A stretch of DNA of 22,259 nt. Source: Candidatus Poseidonia alphae (GTDB lineage Archaea; Thermoplasmatota; Poseidoniia; Poseidoniales; Poseidoniaceae). Below the pieces are notes generated by a model. That model was given only the letters and a program-made list of their open reading frames with translations. It did not search any database and was not told the DNA's origin. The first letter of the stretch is position 1, and every line of letters starts with the position of its first letter. Location: contig DAVD01000019.1 in assembly GCA_002505405.1 (NCBI GenBank), forward strand, positions 60,709 to 82,967. The letters are read 5' to 3'. Shown piece after piece: positions 21,708-22,259 of the stretch. Made by a program: the position numbers and the translations under genes.

Positions 21708-22259
21708 AACATCATCCCAACGATGGGATGAGCCTTTTCTGAAGAGGTTGTCATGGAAGTCCCGTTGGTTCATATGAGCGCATCGCGAAAGCCTACCGCG
21801 GTGATTGTAGCACCCTTGTCGTGTATGAATCGGCACCATGAGTGCACTAAGATCAATCATTGGACCGGTCGGAGCGGGCATCGTCAGATCAACTCGCTCA
21901 ACCACTCCGTCCCATGTGATGTCACCTTTTGTTGGAGGTTCCAAATCAGGTTCTTCTGCGAGACGGATGCTCCCCTCCGCCAGTTTGACCGGTCGCCATG
22001 AACCGCGAACTCCATTTTCAAGCCAAGCAACAAGTGCCTTCATCTGCTCTACCGTGGCCATCCCAAGATGAGAATGCTCCCACCAACCTGGCGTTCGAGC
22101 AAGCGTCACATGGTGGACTCCGGGATAGGCTTCGCGCGTATCCAAGCCGTCTGCCCATGTTCTGCAGACATCTTCAATTCGAACAGGGAATACAGGCAGA
22201 GGCCCAATGTTGATGTCTTGAAGGCGATAAGGGTTGGCGAGTTCACCCAGAAGCAAGAT
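21693..22259 (-). CDS. Unknown protein, N-terminus beyond the window
   Basis: Not recognised. The frame is open to the window edge, so the gene is 5'-truncated; the visible 188 codons are its C-terminal part. It contains NIGPLPVFPVRIEDVCRTWA, a TPGWWEHSHLGMATVEQMKA segment followed by a helix, and WRPVKLAEGSIRLAEEP. The last 45 residues after PIHTRQG are rich in His, Arg and Asn (NHRGRLSRCAHMNQRDFHDN) and look less like the rest. No signal peptide, membrane span or familiar catalytic motif is visible. The gene is convergent with ribD and overlaps its last 15 bases. Confidence 0.75.
   Translation of the reverse strand: MLLLGELANPYRLQDINIGPLPVFPVRIEDVCRTWADGLDTREAYPGVHHVTLARTPGWWEHSHLGMATVEQMKALVAWLENGVRGSWRPVKLAEGSIRLAEEPDLEPPTKGDITWDGVVERVDLTMPAPTGPMIDLSALMVPIHTRQGCYNHRGRLSRCAHMNQRDFHDNLFRKGSSHRWDDVLSVL
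21712..21738 (+). terminator. Hairpin plus T-run after ribD
   Basis: TCATCCCA (21712-21719) and TGGGATGA (21724-21731) form an 8-bp perfect stem with an ACGA loop, followed after three bases by TTTT. It begins five bases after the ribD stop. Archaeal termination depends mainly on the T-run, and the hairpin may protect the mRNA end. The region is also the 3' end of the convergent gene's reading frame. Confidence 0.5.

Noticed and set aside
1..22259. CRISPR array, transposon ends or prophage genes
   Set aside because: No regularly spaced repeats, no transposase and no structural phage genes were seen; the recombinase alone is not enough to call a mobile element.

Overview
The window looks like a chromosomal segment of a planktonic euryarchaeon, most likely Marine Group II/III (Ca. 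Poseidoniia). This is inferred from gene content: a Sec61-beta subunit, an MC1-type chromosomal protein, archaeal Lrp/AsnC regulators, a tRNA-Ser(UGA), strong GGAGG ribosome binding sites, a possible TATA-box promoter, and many large surface proteins with one membrane anchor. No rRNA gene, CRISPR array or insertion sequence was seen. Coding density is very high: no gene-free stretch exceeds about 300 bases, and several neighbouring genes overlap or abut.

Layout. 1-5 kb: the end of a surface protein, a stand-alone RAM domain, MC1, a complete tyrosine recombinase, a small HhH protein with a histone-H1-like tail on the minus strand, an unrecognised coiled-coil protein and Sec61-beta. 4.9-6.7 kb, minus strand: a polytopic membrane protein with the landmarks of a divergent CcmF-type heme lyase, plus a small overlapping partner. 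6.7-10.2 kb: a Trm4/NSUN2-like RNA m5C methyltransferase, a membrane-anchored protein and an Lrp/AsnC regulator. 10.1-10.9 kb, minus strand: a Toprim protein overlapping a DUF167 protein. 11.0-17.8 kb: an aa3-type cytochrome oxidase operon coxB-coxA-coxC-coxD-sco behind a leader rich in inverted repeats, ending one base before the tRNA-Ser gene. 17.9-22.3 kb: a lipoprotein-like membrane protein, a diacylglycerol-kinase-like lipid kinase (minus), bifunctional RibD, and a partial unknown gene (minus).

The most unusual part is the oxidase operon. The core subunits keep the expected metal-ligand and proton-channel residues, but three proteins carry extra extracytoplasmic modules. CoxA has a secreted N-terminal domain with a CxCH motif fused in front of the catalytic subunit. 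CoxC has a two-helix N-terminal extension holding a histidine-rich helical loop. The SCO copper chaperone has its thioredoxin fold split by about 275 residues carrying two DUF4430-like repeats and an EGF-like Cys-rich segment. Together with the CcmF-like gene 4.5 kb upstream, this suggests an elaborated respiratory terminus with its own metal or cofactor handling. That functional link is inference.
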